Source of the DNA: Miltoncostaea sp963762825
GTDB lineage: Bacteria; Actinomycetota; Thermoleophilia; Miltoncostaeales; Miltoncostaeaceae
Assembly: GCA_963762825.1 (NCBI GenBank)
Contig: CAVXLZ010000001.1
Location: 868,001-932,000 of the forward strand
Length of the DNA: 64,000 nucleotides
Direction: 5' to 3'
Positions 8,891 through 18,580 of the stretch are shown one piece after another. The position numbers and the translations under genes were made by a program. Under the pieces are notes generated by a model. That model ran no database searches. It was not told where the DNA came from and saw only the letters and a program-made list of their open reading frames with translations. Within the stretch, counting starts at the first letter, position 1. Each line of letters begins with the position of its first letter.

Positions 8891-11404
8891 CTAGTTCCTG
8901 ACGTACGGGATGCCGACGGCGGCGGGCGGCTTCGGGCGGCCGACGATGCCGGCGACGGCGATCAGCGTCAGCACGTAGGGAAGCGCCTCGAAGAGGATCG
9001 CCAGCGACTCCGAGTAGACCGGCAACCGCTGCGCGATCGCGCTCGACGACCCGAAGAGCAGGCAGGCGAGGAAGAGCCCCCTCGGTCGCCAGTTGCCGAA
9101 GATCAGCGCCGCCAGGGCGATGAAGCCGGCGCCCGCGGTCATCCTCTCGCTGAACGAGTTGACGAATCCGATCGACAGGAACGCGCCGCCGAGGCCGCCG
9201 AGGACGCCCGAGAGGATCACCGCCGTGTAGCGGATCCGGTAGACGGAGAGGCCGACCGTCTCTGCCGCCCGTGGATGCTCGCCCACCGAGCGCAGGCGCA
9301 GGCCGAAGGGCGTCCGGAAGATGACGTAGTACGACAGCGGCACCAGGGCGAGCGCGACCCAGATCATCAGGTTGAGGCTGCCGAAGGCGTCGCCGAAGTA
9401 GGGCACGCCCTTGATGAAGCCGAGCTCGACGTCCGGGATCGCCGGGATCCCGCCCGGCGTGCCCTCGGGCCCGTAGATGTCGATGAACAGGTAGCCGGTC
9501 AGTCCGGTGGCGAGGAACCAGACCGCCGTGCCGCTCAGGATCTGGTCGGCGCGCAGCTGGATCGACAGCACCGCGTGGATCGCGGCCAGCGCCCCGCCGG
9601 CGACCGCGGCGAGGACGACGCCGGCGATCCACGAGTCGAACTTGTCCGCGCCGAGGATGCCGAAGAACGCGCCCATCAGGAGCATGCCCTCGAGGCCGAT
9701 GTTCACCACCCCGCTGCGCTCCGAGAACATCCCGCCGAGGGCCGCGAACATCAGCGGTGTGGCGAAGCGCAGCATCGAGGCCGTGAGCGCCGACCAGACG
9801 ACCACCGACTCCAGGTTGGACACGCTCGACTCGGTCGCCATGGCGCCGAGAGCGCCGAAGATCACGGCGACACCGAGGGCGATGTAGCCGAGGCGCCGCT
9901 CTCCCCGCATCACCCCGGAGATCGCGAGTGCGGCCGCCGCGGCACCGATCGCGATCGGGACGGCGGGCTCGCGCACGAGGAACGGCGGGATGGCGACCAG
10001 CAGCGCCACGACGCCGAGCGCGAGCCCGCCGAGGGCGATCGCCCGGTCGCGCCCGGGCGCGTGCGCCACGGCCCAGGCCTGGAGGCGCTCGAGCGCGGGC
10101 GGCCGCGCTGGCCGGGCGACAGCGCCCTGGACCACGAGCCCGCTCACGACCGGAGCAGGCGGTGGCGCTGTCCGGTGCGGGAACCGGGGAAGGCGGAGCC
10201 TGGGCAGGCCCCGGCGCCTCCAGAGGTAGAGGATGAGGACGTCGGCGCCGATGAACAGCAGCACGAGCGCCTGGATCATCGTCGCCAGGTTGCCGGCGAG
10301 CTGCGGGGCGAAGACGTCCGGGTCCAGGGTGCGCGTGGAGGTGCCGTAGAGCAGGGCACCGAAGAGCAGCGAGGCGAAGAAGACGCCGACCGCGGTGTTG
10401 CGCCCGAGCATCGCCACCGCGATCCCGGTGAAGCCGATCACGTTGGTCTGCACGTCGAGCTGGCCGAGGCGGAACTGCCACCCGAGCATGTCCATCGCGC
10501 CGCCGAGGCCGGCGAAGGAGCCGGCGATCGCCATCGCCAGGAAGTAGCTGCGCCCCACGCTGATGCCGCCGTAGCGGGCCGCCTCGGCGTTGCGGCCGAC
10601 CGCGCGGACGCGGAAGCCGAGCGTGGTGCGCGAGAGGATCAGCCAGTAGGCGACCAGGCCGAAGATGGCCAGCGTGATGCCCATGTGCAGGCCCTGCAGC
10701 TGGGCATCGCCCCAGATCACCGGCAGCTTGGCGCTGTCGACGACGTCGTTGGAGATCGGCACGGAGGCATTCGTGTCGTTCTGAAGCGGCCCGCCGAGGC
10801 CGAAGAGGTAGCTGCCGATCCAGTAGGCGATCCAGTTGAGCATGATCGTCGTGATCACCTCGTGGGCGCCGACCGTCGCCTTGAGGATGCCCGCGATGCC
10901 GGCCCAGACCGCCCCCGCGAGCGCCGCGAGCAGGATCGCGAGCACGATGTGGGCCGGGCCGAACAGGTCGGCGAACGACGAGCCGACCCACACCGAGACG
11001 ATCGCGCCCACGGTCCACTGGCCCTGGCCGCCGATGTTGAACAGGCCGCAGCGGAAGGCGAAGGCGACCGCCATCGACACGAAGATCAGGGTGGTGGTGA
11101 GGAGCAGCGTCTGCTGCAGGTTGAAGGCCGCGTTCTCGCGGTCGATGCCGCCGACCCAGGGGAAGAACCAGTTCAGCCCGGTGCCGTTGAAGATGCCCTT
11201 GTAGGTGCTCAGCGGGTTGTGGCCGGTCACCGCCACCACGACGCCGCCGATCAGGAACGCGAGGACCGTCGTGGCGAGGGAGGTGAAGAACCCCCCCGAG
11301 TGCGGTGCCAGCAGGCTCAAGAACGTCGGGCGTTCGGGTGAGGGCTCCTGCGGCGGTGCCGGAGGCGGGGCGGCCGGCGGAGTGGGCGGGGCTGCCGTGC
11401 TCAC
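8891..11404 (-). CDS. Fused nucleoside ABC importer permease (NupP-NupQ type)
   Basis: One 837-residue reading frame contains two complete permeases of the BmpA-linked nucleoside ABC family. The N-terminal half is YufP/NupP-like (FRCGLFNIGGQGQ, GAHEVITTIMLNWIAYW, LGFRVRAVGRNAEAARYGGI). The C-terminal half is YufQ/NupQ-like (SERSGVVNIGLEGMLLMGA, FGLRLRSVGEHPRAAET). A linker of about 100 residues (PPPAPVVSGLVVQG, then extra hydrophobic segments) joins them. These are normally two adjacent genes. The protein should form the membrane channel with NupO and BmpA. The proline-rich N-terminus is cytoplasmic. GTG overlaps the nupO TGA. Confidence 0.88.
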   Translation of the reverse strand: MSTAAPPTPPAAPPPAPPQEPSPERPTFLSLLAPHSGGFFTSLATTVLAFLIGGVVVAVTGHNPLSTYKGIFNGTGLNWFFPWVGGIDRENAAFNLQQTLLLTTTLIFVSMAVAFAFRCGLFNIGGQGQWTVGAIVSVWVGSSFADLFGPAHIVLAILLAALAGAVWAGIAGILKATVGAHEVITTIMLNWIAYWIGSYLFGLGGPLQNDTNASVPISNDVVDSAKLPVIWGDAQLQGLHMGITLAIFGLVAYWLILSRTTLGFRVRAVGRNAEAARYGGISVGRSYFLAMAIAGSFAGLGGAMDMLGWQFRLGQLDVQTNVIGFTGIAVAMLGRNTAVGVFFASLLFGALLYGTSTRTLDPDVFAPQLAGNLATMIQALVLLFIGADVLILYLWRRRGLPRLRLPRFPHRTAPPPAPVVSGLVVQGAVARPARPPALERLQAWAVAHAPGRDRAIALGGLALGVVALLVAIPPFLVREPAVPIAIGAAAAALAISGVMRGERRLGYIALGVAVIFGALGAMATESSVSNLESVVVWSALTASMLRFATPLMFAALGGMFSERSGVVNIGLEGMLLMGAFFGILGADKFDSWIAGVVLAAVAGGALAAIHAVLSIQLRADQILSGTAVWFLATGLTGYLFIDIYGPEGTPGGIPAIPDVELGFIKGVPYFGDAFGSLNLMIWVALALVPLSYYVIFRTPFGLRLRSVGEHPRAAETVGLSVYRIRYTAVILSGVLGGLGGAFLSIGFVNSFSERMTAGAGFIALAALIFGNWRPRGLFLACLLFGSSSAIAQRLPVYSESLAILFEALPYVLTLIAVAGIVGRPKPPAAVGIPYVRN

Positions 11405-12963
11405 GGCGCGCGTCCGATGCCGAGCATCGCCTCGCCCAGCTTCTCGCGGCTCACGCCGGGCGCGAACTCGGCCACGATGCGCCCCTCGTAGATCACGAGG
11501 ATCCGGTCCGAGAGCGACAGCACCTCCTCCAACTCCAGCGAGACGAGGAGGATCGCCCGCCCCTCGTCGCGCTCGGCGATCAGGCGCTCGTGGACGTACT
11601 CGATGGCGCCGACGTCGATGCCACGGGTGGGCTGGGACGCGACCAGCACAGCGGGGTCGCGCGAGATCTCCCGCGCGATGATCACCTTCTGCTGATTGCC
11701 CCCCGACAGCGAGCTCGCGCGCGTCCCGGGTCCGCCGCCGCGCACGTCGAACTCGGTCAGCAACGGCCCCGCGGCGGCCTCGATCCGGCGCGGGTACATC
11801 CAGCCGTGACGCGCAGAGGGGGGCTTGTCGAAGTCGTGCAGGATGATGTTCTCGGCCAGGCTGAAGTCCATCACCAGACCCCGGTGCTGGCGGTCGGTCG
11901 GAATGTGCCCGACCCCGGCATCGAGGGCTCCGTGCGGGGTCGCGCCGGTGATGTCGCGTCCGTCGGCCGCGATCCGCCCGGAGGTCGGATGGCGGAGGCC
12001 GGTGATGGCGTCGATCAGCTCGGCCTGGCCGTTGCCGTCCACGCCCGCGATGCCCACGATCTCGCCGGCCGCCACCTGCAACGAGATCCCGCGCACCGCC
12101 TCGAGGCCGCGGTCGTCGTGCACCACCAGATCCTCGATCTCGAGGCGCGGACGGCCGGGCTTCGCGGGGGACTTGTCGATCCTCAGCACCACCTCGCGGC
12201 CCACCATCAGGGTGGCGAGGCTCGCCTCGGTCGCGCCCGCCGTCGGCGTCGTGGCGATGTGGCTCCCGCGCCGCAGGACGGTGACGCGATCCGCGATGTC
12301 GAGGACCTCGTTCAGCTTGTGGGTGATGAAGATCACCGAGGTTCCCTGGGCGGTCAGGCTTCGCAGGATCTCCTCGAGCTCCTTCGCCTCCTGAGGGGTC
12401 AGCACGGCGGTGGGCTCGTCGAGGATCAGGATGTCGGCGCCGCGATAGAGCGCCTTCAGGATCTCCACGCGCTGCTGCATCCCGACGGTGATGTCCTGCA
12501 CGAGCGCGTCGGGGTCGACCGAGAGGCCGAACTTGTCGGAGATATGGCGGACGCGGTCCGCGGCCTGGACGCGGTCGAGCAGCAGGCCCTGGCGCGGCTC
12601 GACGGCGAGGACGATGTTCTCGGCGACCGTCATCACCGGCACGAGCATGAAGTGCTGGTGGACCATGCCGATGCCCAGAGCGATCGCGTCGGCCGGCGAG
12701 GTGATCTCCACCGCCATGCCTCTCACGGAGATCTCGCCCTCGTCGGGCTTCGTGAGCCCGTAGAGGACGTTCATGAGGGTGGACTTGCCGGCGCCGTTCT
12801 CGCCGAGCAGGGCGTGCACCTCGCCCTTTCGCAAGTCGAATGAGACGTCGTCCGACGCGACGACGCCCGGGTAGCGCTTGGTGATGCCCTTCAACTCCAG
12901 CACCATCTCCCCCGGCGCGCCGGGCGCCGGGGGAGCGGTTCCTCCGGGGACGGTCGTGCTCAC
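11401..12963 (-). CDS. nupO: Nucleoside ABC importer ATPase, double NBD
   Basis: A 520-residue protein with two ABC ATPase domains, as in NupO/RbsA-type importers. Domain 1 has Walker A LLGENGAGKST, the degenerate signature TVGMQQRVEILKAL and Walker B ILILDEPTAVLTPQE. Domain 2 has a degenerate Walker A (GIAGVDGNGQAEL), signature SLSGGNQQKVIIAREI and SQPTRGIDVGAIE. This asymmetry is normal for the family. It powers nucleoside uptake with the fused permease and BmpA. The GTG start (GTGAGC) lies 22 bp after bmpA. The proline/glycine-rich first 18 residues are an unremarkable extension. Confidence 0.92.
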   Translation of the reverse strand: MSTTVPGGTAPPAPGAPGEMVLELKGITKRYPGVVASDDVSFDLRKGEVHALLGENGAGKSTLMNVLYGLTKPDEGEISVRGMAVEITSPADAIALGIGMVHQHFMLVPVMTVAENIVLAVEPRQGLLLDRVQAADRVRHISDKFGLSVDPDALVQDITVGMQQRVEILKALYRGADILILDEPTAVLTPQEAKELEEILRSLTAQGTSVIFITHKLNEVLDIADRVTVLRRGSHIATTPTAGATEASLATLMVGREVVLRIDKSPAKPGRPRLEIEDLVVHDDRGLEAVRGISLQVAAGEIVGIAGVDGNGQAELIDAITGLRHPTSGRIAADGRDITGATPHGALDAGVGHIPTDRQHRGLVMDFSLAENIILHDFDKPPSARHGWMYPRRIEAAAGPLLTEFDVRGGGPGTRASSLSGGNQQKVIIAREISRDPAVLVASQPTRGIDVGAIEYVHERLIAERDEGRAILLVSLELEEVLSLSDRILVIYEGRIVAEFAPGVSREKLGEAMLGIGRAP

Positions 12964-12985
12964 GACCGGTCCGTCGGGATCGTCC

Positions 12986-14026
12986 TTACAGCTCCGACGG
13001 GGCCGTGACCTCTCCGTCGATGATCTGCTGCTTGAGGGCCTCGACCTCGTCGAGCAGATCCTGCGGCACCTTGGGGCTGGTGGTGCCGAGCGACACGCCC
13101 TCGTTGGCGAGGTCGAAGGTCGCGTCCTCGCCGCCCTTGAAGGTCCCGTCCTGAACTGCCTGGATGCTGTCGAACACCGAGGTGTCGACGCGCTTCACGG
13201 CGCTGGTCAGGATGTGATCGCCGAGGTCCGACTGGTCGCGGTCGACACCGACCCCCCAGACGCCCTCGTCGGCCGCTGCCGAGAGAGCGCCGAGGCCACA
13301 GCCGCCGGCCACCTGGAAGACGACCTTCGAGCCCTTGGAGATCTGGTCGAGGGCCTTCTCCTTGCACTTCGCCTGGGCGACGAAGTCCTGGGAGTAGTCC
13401 ACCAGCACCCTCATGCTCGGGACGGCCGCCTTGGCGCCCGCCTTGTAGCCCGCGATGAAGATGTTGACCGTCGGGATCTTCAGGCCGCCGACCGCGCTGA
13501 TCGCCTTGCCGCCCTCGGCCTCGGCCATCTTGGCAGCCATGTAGCCAATGAGGTAGCTGTTCTCGTTGGTGGCGAACGTCAGGCCGCGCACGTTGGCGGG
13601 CTTGCTCTTCAGCGCGACGTTCGGGAAGTCCACGATCGCGAAGTTCTGGTCGGGGAACTTCTTCGCCACGGTGTCGATCGCGTCGGCCATCAGGAATCCG
13701 ACCCCGACGCTGAGGTCGTACTTGCCGCGGGCGAGCGTGGTCAGGTTGGCGATGTAGTCGCCGGCCGCGACCGACTCGATCGGCCGGCCCTGGACACCGA
13801 GCTCGGTCTCGGCGCGCTCGAGGCCCTCGAGGGCCGACTGGTTGAACGAGCGGTCGTTGAACTTGCCGACGTCGCTGACCAGACCCGCCTTGAGGTCCGA
13901 GGAGGGCGCGGCGGTCGTGTCGCCACCCGCGGATTCGTCGTCACTGCCGCACCCGGCGGCCAACAGGCCGAGGGCCGCGGTCGCGGCGATCGCACCTGCA
14001 AGAACCTTCCAGCGTCGAGATCTCAT
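12986..14026 (-). CDS. bmpA: Nucleoside-binding lipoprotein (BMP family)
   Basis: A 346-residue substrate-binding protein of the BMP/PnrA family. It starts MRSRRWKVLAG, with a hydrophobic signal and lipobox LLAAGC near residue 25, then a Ser/Thr/Asp linker. Family blocks include KAGLVSDVGKFNDRSFNQ, GFLMADAIDTVAKKFPDQ, NVRGLTFATNENSYLIGYMA and GVWGVGVDRDQ. It captures nucleosides outside the membrane for the NupO-NupPQ importer. ATG 14026 was preferred over upstream codons because AAGGAG lies five nucleotides before it and the signal peptide begins there. It is the first gene of the importer operon. Confidence 0.92.
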   Translation of the reverse strand: MRSRRWKVLAGAIAATAALGLLAAGCGSDDESAGGDTTAAPSSDLKAGLVSDVGKFNDRSFNQSALEGLERAETELGVQGRPIESVAAGDYIANLTTLARGKYDLSVGVGFLMADAIDTVAKKFPDQNFAIVDFPNVALKSKPANVRGLTFATNENSYLIGYMAAKMAEAEGGKAISAVGGLKIPTVNIFIAGYKAGAKAAVPSMRVLVDYSQDFVAQAKCKEKALDQISKGSKVVFQVAGGCGLGALSAAADEGVWGVGVDRDQSDLGDHILTSAVKRVDTSVFDSIQAVQDGTFKGGEDATFDLANEGVSLGTTSPKVPQDLLDEVEALKQQIIDGEVTAPSEL

Positions 14027-14095
14027 CACCACTCCTTGGATCGTCCCGCCGCGGCCTTGCGTCCGCGCGGTCGGATGGGCCGTAGCGGGCTTATA
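14027..14095 (-). promoter_or_regulatory. bmpA promoter and Shine-Dalgarno
   Basis: In the 119-bp gap before bmpA a TATAAG hexamer (14090-14095, minus strand) is preceded 17 bp upstream by TTTCGC, a plausible -10/-35 pair giving a leader of roughly 55 nt. AAGGAG (14032-14037) is one of the few clear Shine-Dalgarno sequences in the window. No terminator-like hairpin with a T-run was seen for the upstream deoA, so some read-through is possible. Confidence 0.45.
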
Positions 14096-14145
14096 CAGGG
14101 TTGGCCCAGACGGCGAAACGGCTCCGGCCGATTCTGGCGGGCCAT

Positions 14146-15425
<1,280 letters not shown>

Positions 15426-15429
<4 letters not shown>

Positions 15430-15833
15430 CGCCCCGCCCTGCCGCGCACGTCGTCCGGCCCGAAGGCGTTCGGGAGCAACTCCCCGAGCGGGAGGGGATC
15501 GCGTCCTGCGCCGCGGTCAACTGCGAGCTCGGGGCCGCCGTGCTCGTGGAGCAACTGGCGGCAGCGGCCGCAGGGCGCGAGGGGCGCCCCGTCTCCGGCC
15601 ACCACGCAGACGGCCAGCAGGCGCCCGCCGCCGGTGGCCGCGAGGTCGCTCACCAGGCCGCACTCGGCGCAGAGGGTCACGCCGTAGCTGGCGTTCTCCA
15701 CGTTGCATCCACGCACGAGACGGCCGTCCTCGGCCACCCCGCAGGCGCCGACGAGCACCTGCGAGTAGGGCGCGTACGAGCGCCGCGTCATGGCGACCGC
15801 CTCGCGGCGCAGGAGCGGCCAGTCGACGCTCAC
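15426..15833 (-). CDS. cdd: Cytidine deaminase
   Basis: A 135-residue homotetrameric-type cytidine deaminase. It contains the zinc site CAECGL within NVENASYGVTLCAECG (first Cys with catalytic-type Glu) and PCGRCRQLL (remaining two cysteines), plus the substrate motif FxxGCNVENASY. It converts (deoxy)cytidine to (deoxy)uridine, the substrate of the adjacent phosphorylase. The GTG start overlaps the HAD-gene stop and its TGA overlaps the deoA ATG, so three genes are translationally coupled. The C-terminal PLGELLPNAFGPDDV is the normal end of the fold. Confidence 0.94.
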
Positions 15834-16546
15834 CGCGCGCCGCCGCCCCCGTTGCCCAGCGACGCGATGGCCGCCGGCGCCTCCCGGATGCCCGCGACGC
15901 GCGCGAGGCGTGGGTGCGCTTCGTCAACGTCGGCGTGCTCCAGTGCCCACGTCACGTGGTACGGGACGTGGACCCCCGCGCCACCCAGCTCCAGAACCGG
16001 GGCGATGTCGGATCGCACCGAGTTGCCCACCATGCAGAACGCCGGGGCGCTCACCTCCATCTCCGCGAGCACGCGCATGTACGTGGGTGTGTCCTTCTCG
16101 GCGACGATCTCGATGCGCTCGAAGACCTCCGCCACGCCCGAGGCCGCGACCTTCGACTCCTGGTGGAAGAGATCGCCCTTGGTGATCAGCACCAGGCGGT
16201 GGTCGCGCCCGAGCTCGGCGACGGTCTCGGCCACCCCGTCGAGCAGCTCCACGGGGTGCGTCAGAAGCTCCTTGCCGAGGGAGATGATCCGCTCGATGTG
16301 GGCTCCGTCGATCCTCTGGTCGGTGAGCGCGAGGGCGGTCTCGATCATCGAGAGCGTGAAGCCCTTGACGCCGTAGCCGAATATCTCGAGGTTGCGCCGC
16401 TCGGTGGTGAGGAGCGCGGCCGCAGCCGCCTCGGCCTCCACCCACGGGGAGAGGAGCTCGGCGAAGGCCTCCTCGGTGACGTGGAAGTGGCCCTCGCTGT
16501 GCCAGAGGGTGTCGTCGCCGTCGATGCCGATCGCAGTGATGTCCAT
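15830..16546 (-). CDS. HAD-family hydrolase, possible nucleotidase
   Basis: A 238-residue haloacid-dehalogenase-fold protein. Motif I is GIDGDDTLWHSEG (DxDxT), motif II lies in RLVLITKGD, the lysine and motif III in KDTP and VGNSVRSDIAPVLELG. An all-helical cap (residues about 20-95) is typical of subclass I phosphatases such as YjjG 5'-nucleotidases. Being first in an operon with cytidine deaminase and pyrimidine phosphorylase suggests it dephosphorylates pyrimidine nucleotides to nucleosides; that substrate is inferred. A TAGAAT hexamer seven nucleotides before the ATG suggests a leaderless transcript. Confidence 0.82.
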   Translation of the reverse strand: MDITAIGIDGDDTLWHSEGHFHVTEEAFAELLSPWVEAEAAAAALLTTERRNLEIFGYGVKGFTLSMIETALALTDQRIDGAHIERIISLGKELLTHPVELLDGVAETVAELGRDHRLVLITKGDLFHQESKVAASGVAEVFERIEIVAEKDTPTYMRVLAEMEVSAPAFCMVGNSVRSDIAPVLELGGAGVHVPYHVTWALEHADVDEAHPRLARVAGIREAPAAIASLGNGGGGAR

Positions 16547-16604
16547 GTCCGCGATTCTAGGGGTCGGCTTTCGGAACCGGTCACCCGGGAGCTAACGTGC
16601 GCCC
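16547..16604. promoter_or_regulatory. Divergent leaderless promoters, HAD operon and add
   Basis: The 58-bp gap carries a TAGAAT hexamer on the minus strand (16554-16559), seven nucleotides before the HAD-gene ATG, and TAACGT on the plus strand (16593-16598), six nucleotides before the add ATG. No Shine-Dalgarno precedes either start, so both transcripts probably begin at or next to the initiation codon. The -35 regions must interlace in the centre, so one bound regulator could control both pyrimidine and adenosine salvage. Confidence 0.5.
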
Positions 16605-17678
16605 ATGACACTCGATCCAGAGACCATCCGTCGCGCTCCCAAGGTGCTCCTTCACGATCACCTCGACGGCGGCCTGCGCCCCGCGACGATCGTCGAGCTC
16701 GCATCCGAGGCCGGCTACGGCGGGCTCCCGAGCACCGATCCCGAGGAGCTGCGCCGGCTCATATCGCGCGGCGCGAACCGCAACGACCTCGTCCTCTACC
16801 TGGAGACCTTCGCCCACACGGTGGCGGTGATGCAGACCCGCGAGGCCATCGAGCGCGTCGCCGCGGAGTGCGCCGAGGACCTCGTCGCCGACGGTATCGT
16901 CTACGCCGAGATCCGTTTCGCACCGGAGCTGCACATCGAGCGCGGGCTCAGTCTGGATGCGGTGGTCGAGGCGGTGATCGCCGGCTTCGCGAAGGGCTCC
17001 GCGGGCACATCGCTGACGATCCGCGTGCTCTGCTCGGCGATGCGCCAGCAGGCCAGCAGCCTGGAGATCGCCGAGCTCGCGCTGCGTCACCGCGACGCCG
17101 GCGTCGTCGGGTTCGACATCGCGGGGCCCGAGGCGGGGTTCCCTCCCTCGCGTCACCTCGACGCCTTTTCGCGCGTCATGCGCGAGAACTTCCACATCAC
17201 GATCCACGCCGGCGAGGCCTTCGGGCTCCCCTCGATCGCCGAGGCCCTCCACGTCTGCGGCGCCGAGCGCCTCGGCCACGGCGTCAGGATCATCGACGAC
17301 ATCTCGGTGGACGCCGACGGCAACCACCTCCTCGGGCGGCTTGCCGCGTTCGTGCGCGACCGGCGGGTGCCGCTCGAGCTGTGCCCCTCGTCGAATGTCC
17401 ACGTGGGGGCGGTCGCCTCGATCGTCGAGCACCCGATCGGCCTCCTCACGCGCCTGCGCTTCCGCGTGACCGTCAACACCGACAACCGCCTGATGAGCGA
17501 CACCACCCTGAGCCGGGAGTTCGAGCACCTTGGCGAGGCATTCGGCTGGGATCTGAACGACGTCCGCTGGAGCACGATCAACGCGATGAAGAGCGCCTTC
17601 CTGCCCTTCGACGAGCGCCTTCAGATCATCAACCGCATCATCAAGCCCGGCTTCTCGATGCTGGGGGCCGACGGCTGA
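16605..17678 (+). CDS. add: Adenosine deaminase
   Basis: A 357-residue metal-dependent deaminase. Motifs: HDHLDGGLRP (zinc HxH), IHAGEAFG (His and catalytic Glu), ERLGHGVRI, LCPSSNVHVGA and TVNTDNRLMSDTTLS (aspartates). It converts adenosine and deoxyadenosine to inosine and deoxyinosine, substrates of the purine nucleoside phosphorylase at 24.5 kb. It is a single plus-strand gene between two minus-strand operons. Its 3' end overlaps the 3' end of the convergent kinase gene by 38 bp. The start is supported by TAACGT six nucleotides upstream (probably leaderless). Confidence 0.93.
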   Translation: MTLDPETIRRAPKVLLHDHLDGGLRPATIVELASEAGYGGLPSTDPEELRRLISRGANRNDLVLYLETFAHTVAVMQTREAIERVAAECAEDLVADGIVYAEIRFAPELHIERGLSLDAVVEAVIAGFAKGSAGTSLTIRVLCSAMRQQASSLEIAELALRHRDAGVVGFDIAGPEAGFPPSRHLDAFSRVMRENFHITIHAGEAFGLPSIAEALHVCGAERLGHGVRIIDDISVDADGNHLLGRLAAFVRDRRVPLELCPSSNVHVGAVASIVEHPIGLLTRLRFRVTVNTDNRLMSDTTLSREFEHLGEAFGWDLNDVRWSTINAMKSAFLPFDERLQIINRIIKPGFSMLGADG

Positions 17679-18555
17679 CCCACGGCCGCGCGCCCGCGCG
17701 CGCCACGACCTCCGCGGCCAGGGCGCATCCTCGCGCGAGCGCCTCTCCCGGCGCCGCCCCCGCGTTCCGCGCCGACAGGAACGCCGCCGCGAACGCGTCG
17801 CCGGCCCCAGTGCTGTCGACCACGGCCCCGCGGGGTGCGACCGCAGCCGCGTGAGCCCTCCCGCCGTCGGGTCCATGCCACTCGGCTCCCCCCTCCCCCA
17901 TCTTGATCACGACCTGCCGGTGATCGCGCAGCAGATCGGACGCGATCGACCGCGGGTCGCGCGAACCGCACAACGCCGCCGCCTCGTCGAGGGTCACGAG
18001 GATCAGGTCGACCCCCCGCACCAGGTGCCGGAAGCCCTCGGCCCCCATCGCGGCGAGGGGCGCGGCCGACGCGGGATCAACCGAGGTGTCAACGTCCGCC
18101 TCCCGCGCGACGCGCAGGGCTTCGACCGCCGCGGCACGACTGCCGGCCCGCATCAGCGCGTACCCGGAGACATGCAGGTGACCAGCGGCCCGGAGGGCCT
18201 CCCGGGGGAGATCCTCCGGGCACAGGTGCGCATTGGCGCCGGAGTCGGGGAGCATCGTGCGCTCGCCTCCGGGCTCGACGAGGACCACGCAGGCGCCGCT
18301 GGCGGCATCCGCCCTCACCGCCAGCGCCGGTGTGACGCCGTGCCGGCGCAGTGCGGCGTCGGCGTCGCGGCCGAACGCGTCGTCGCCCACACATCCGACG
18401 AAGACGACCTCCTCGCCGAGATGACCGAGCCAGGCGGCGGTGTTCGCCGCCGATCCCCCCGGGCGCAGGGTGATCGCGGCCGGGGTGTCGCTCCCGGCGG
18501 AGGGCGGGCCGGACATCCGGGTGATGACGTCGGTCATCGCGTCGCCCAACACCAC
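17641..18555 (-). CDS. psuK: PfkB-family kinase, probable pseudouridine kinase
   Basis: A 304-residue ribokinase-fold protein: N-terminal VVLGDAMTDVITRM (first strand with the substrate Asp), GGSAANTAAWLGHLGE, and the C-terminal catalytic motif DSTGAGDAFAAAFL with anion hole and base Asp. It lies directly after pseudouridine-5'-phosphate glycosidase, so phosphorylation of pseudouridine is the likely job; other nucleosides or sugars cannot be excluded. The GTG at 18555 was chosen because the conserved VLGD strand must be included. The last residues (SRRPPASRSRA) overlap the convergent add gene by 38 bp. Confidence 0.82.
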   Translation of the reverse strand: MVLGDAMTDVITRMSGPPSAGSDTPAAITLRPGGSAANTAAWLGHLGEEVVFVGCVGDDAFGRDADAALRRHGVTPALAVRADAASGACVVLVEPGGERTMLPDSGANAHLCPEDLPREALRAAGHLHVSGYALMRAGSRAAAVEALRVAREADVDTSVDPASAAPLAAMGAEGFRHLVRGVDLILVTLDEAAALCGSRDPRSIASDLLRDHRQVVIKMGEGGAEWHGPDGGRAHAAAVAPRGAVVDSTGAGDAFAAAFLSARNAGAAPGEALARGCALAAEVVARAGARPWVSRRPPASRSRA

Positions 18556-18580
18556 GAACGGCGCAGCCCCGGGGATCGCC

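Noticed and set aside
14027..14145. Purine riboswitch upstream of bmpA
   Set aside because: The leader is short and lacks the conserved three-way junction loops; only a promoter and a Shine-Dalgarno are visible.
17641..17678. Frameshift at the end of psuK because it overlaps add by 38 bp
   Set aside because: The kinase fold is complete before the overlap and a short divergent C-terminus is tolerated; convergent 3' overlaps are plausible in such compact DNA.
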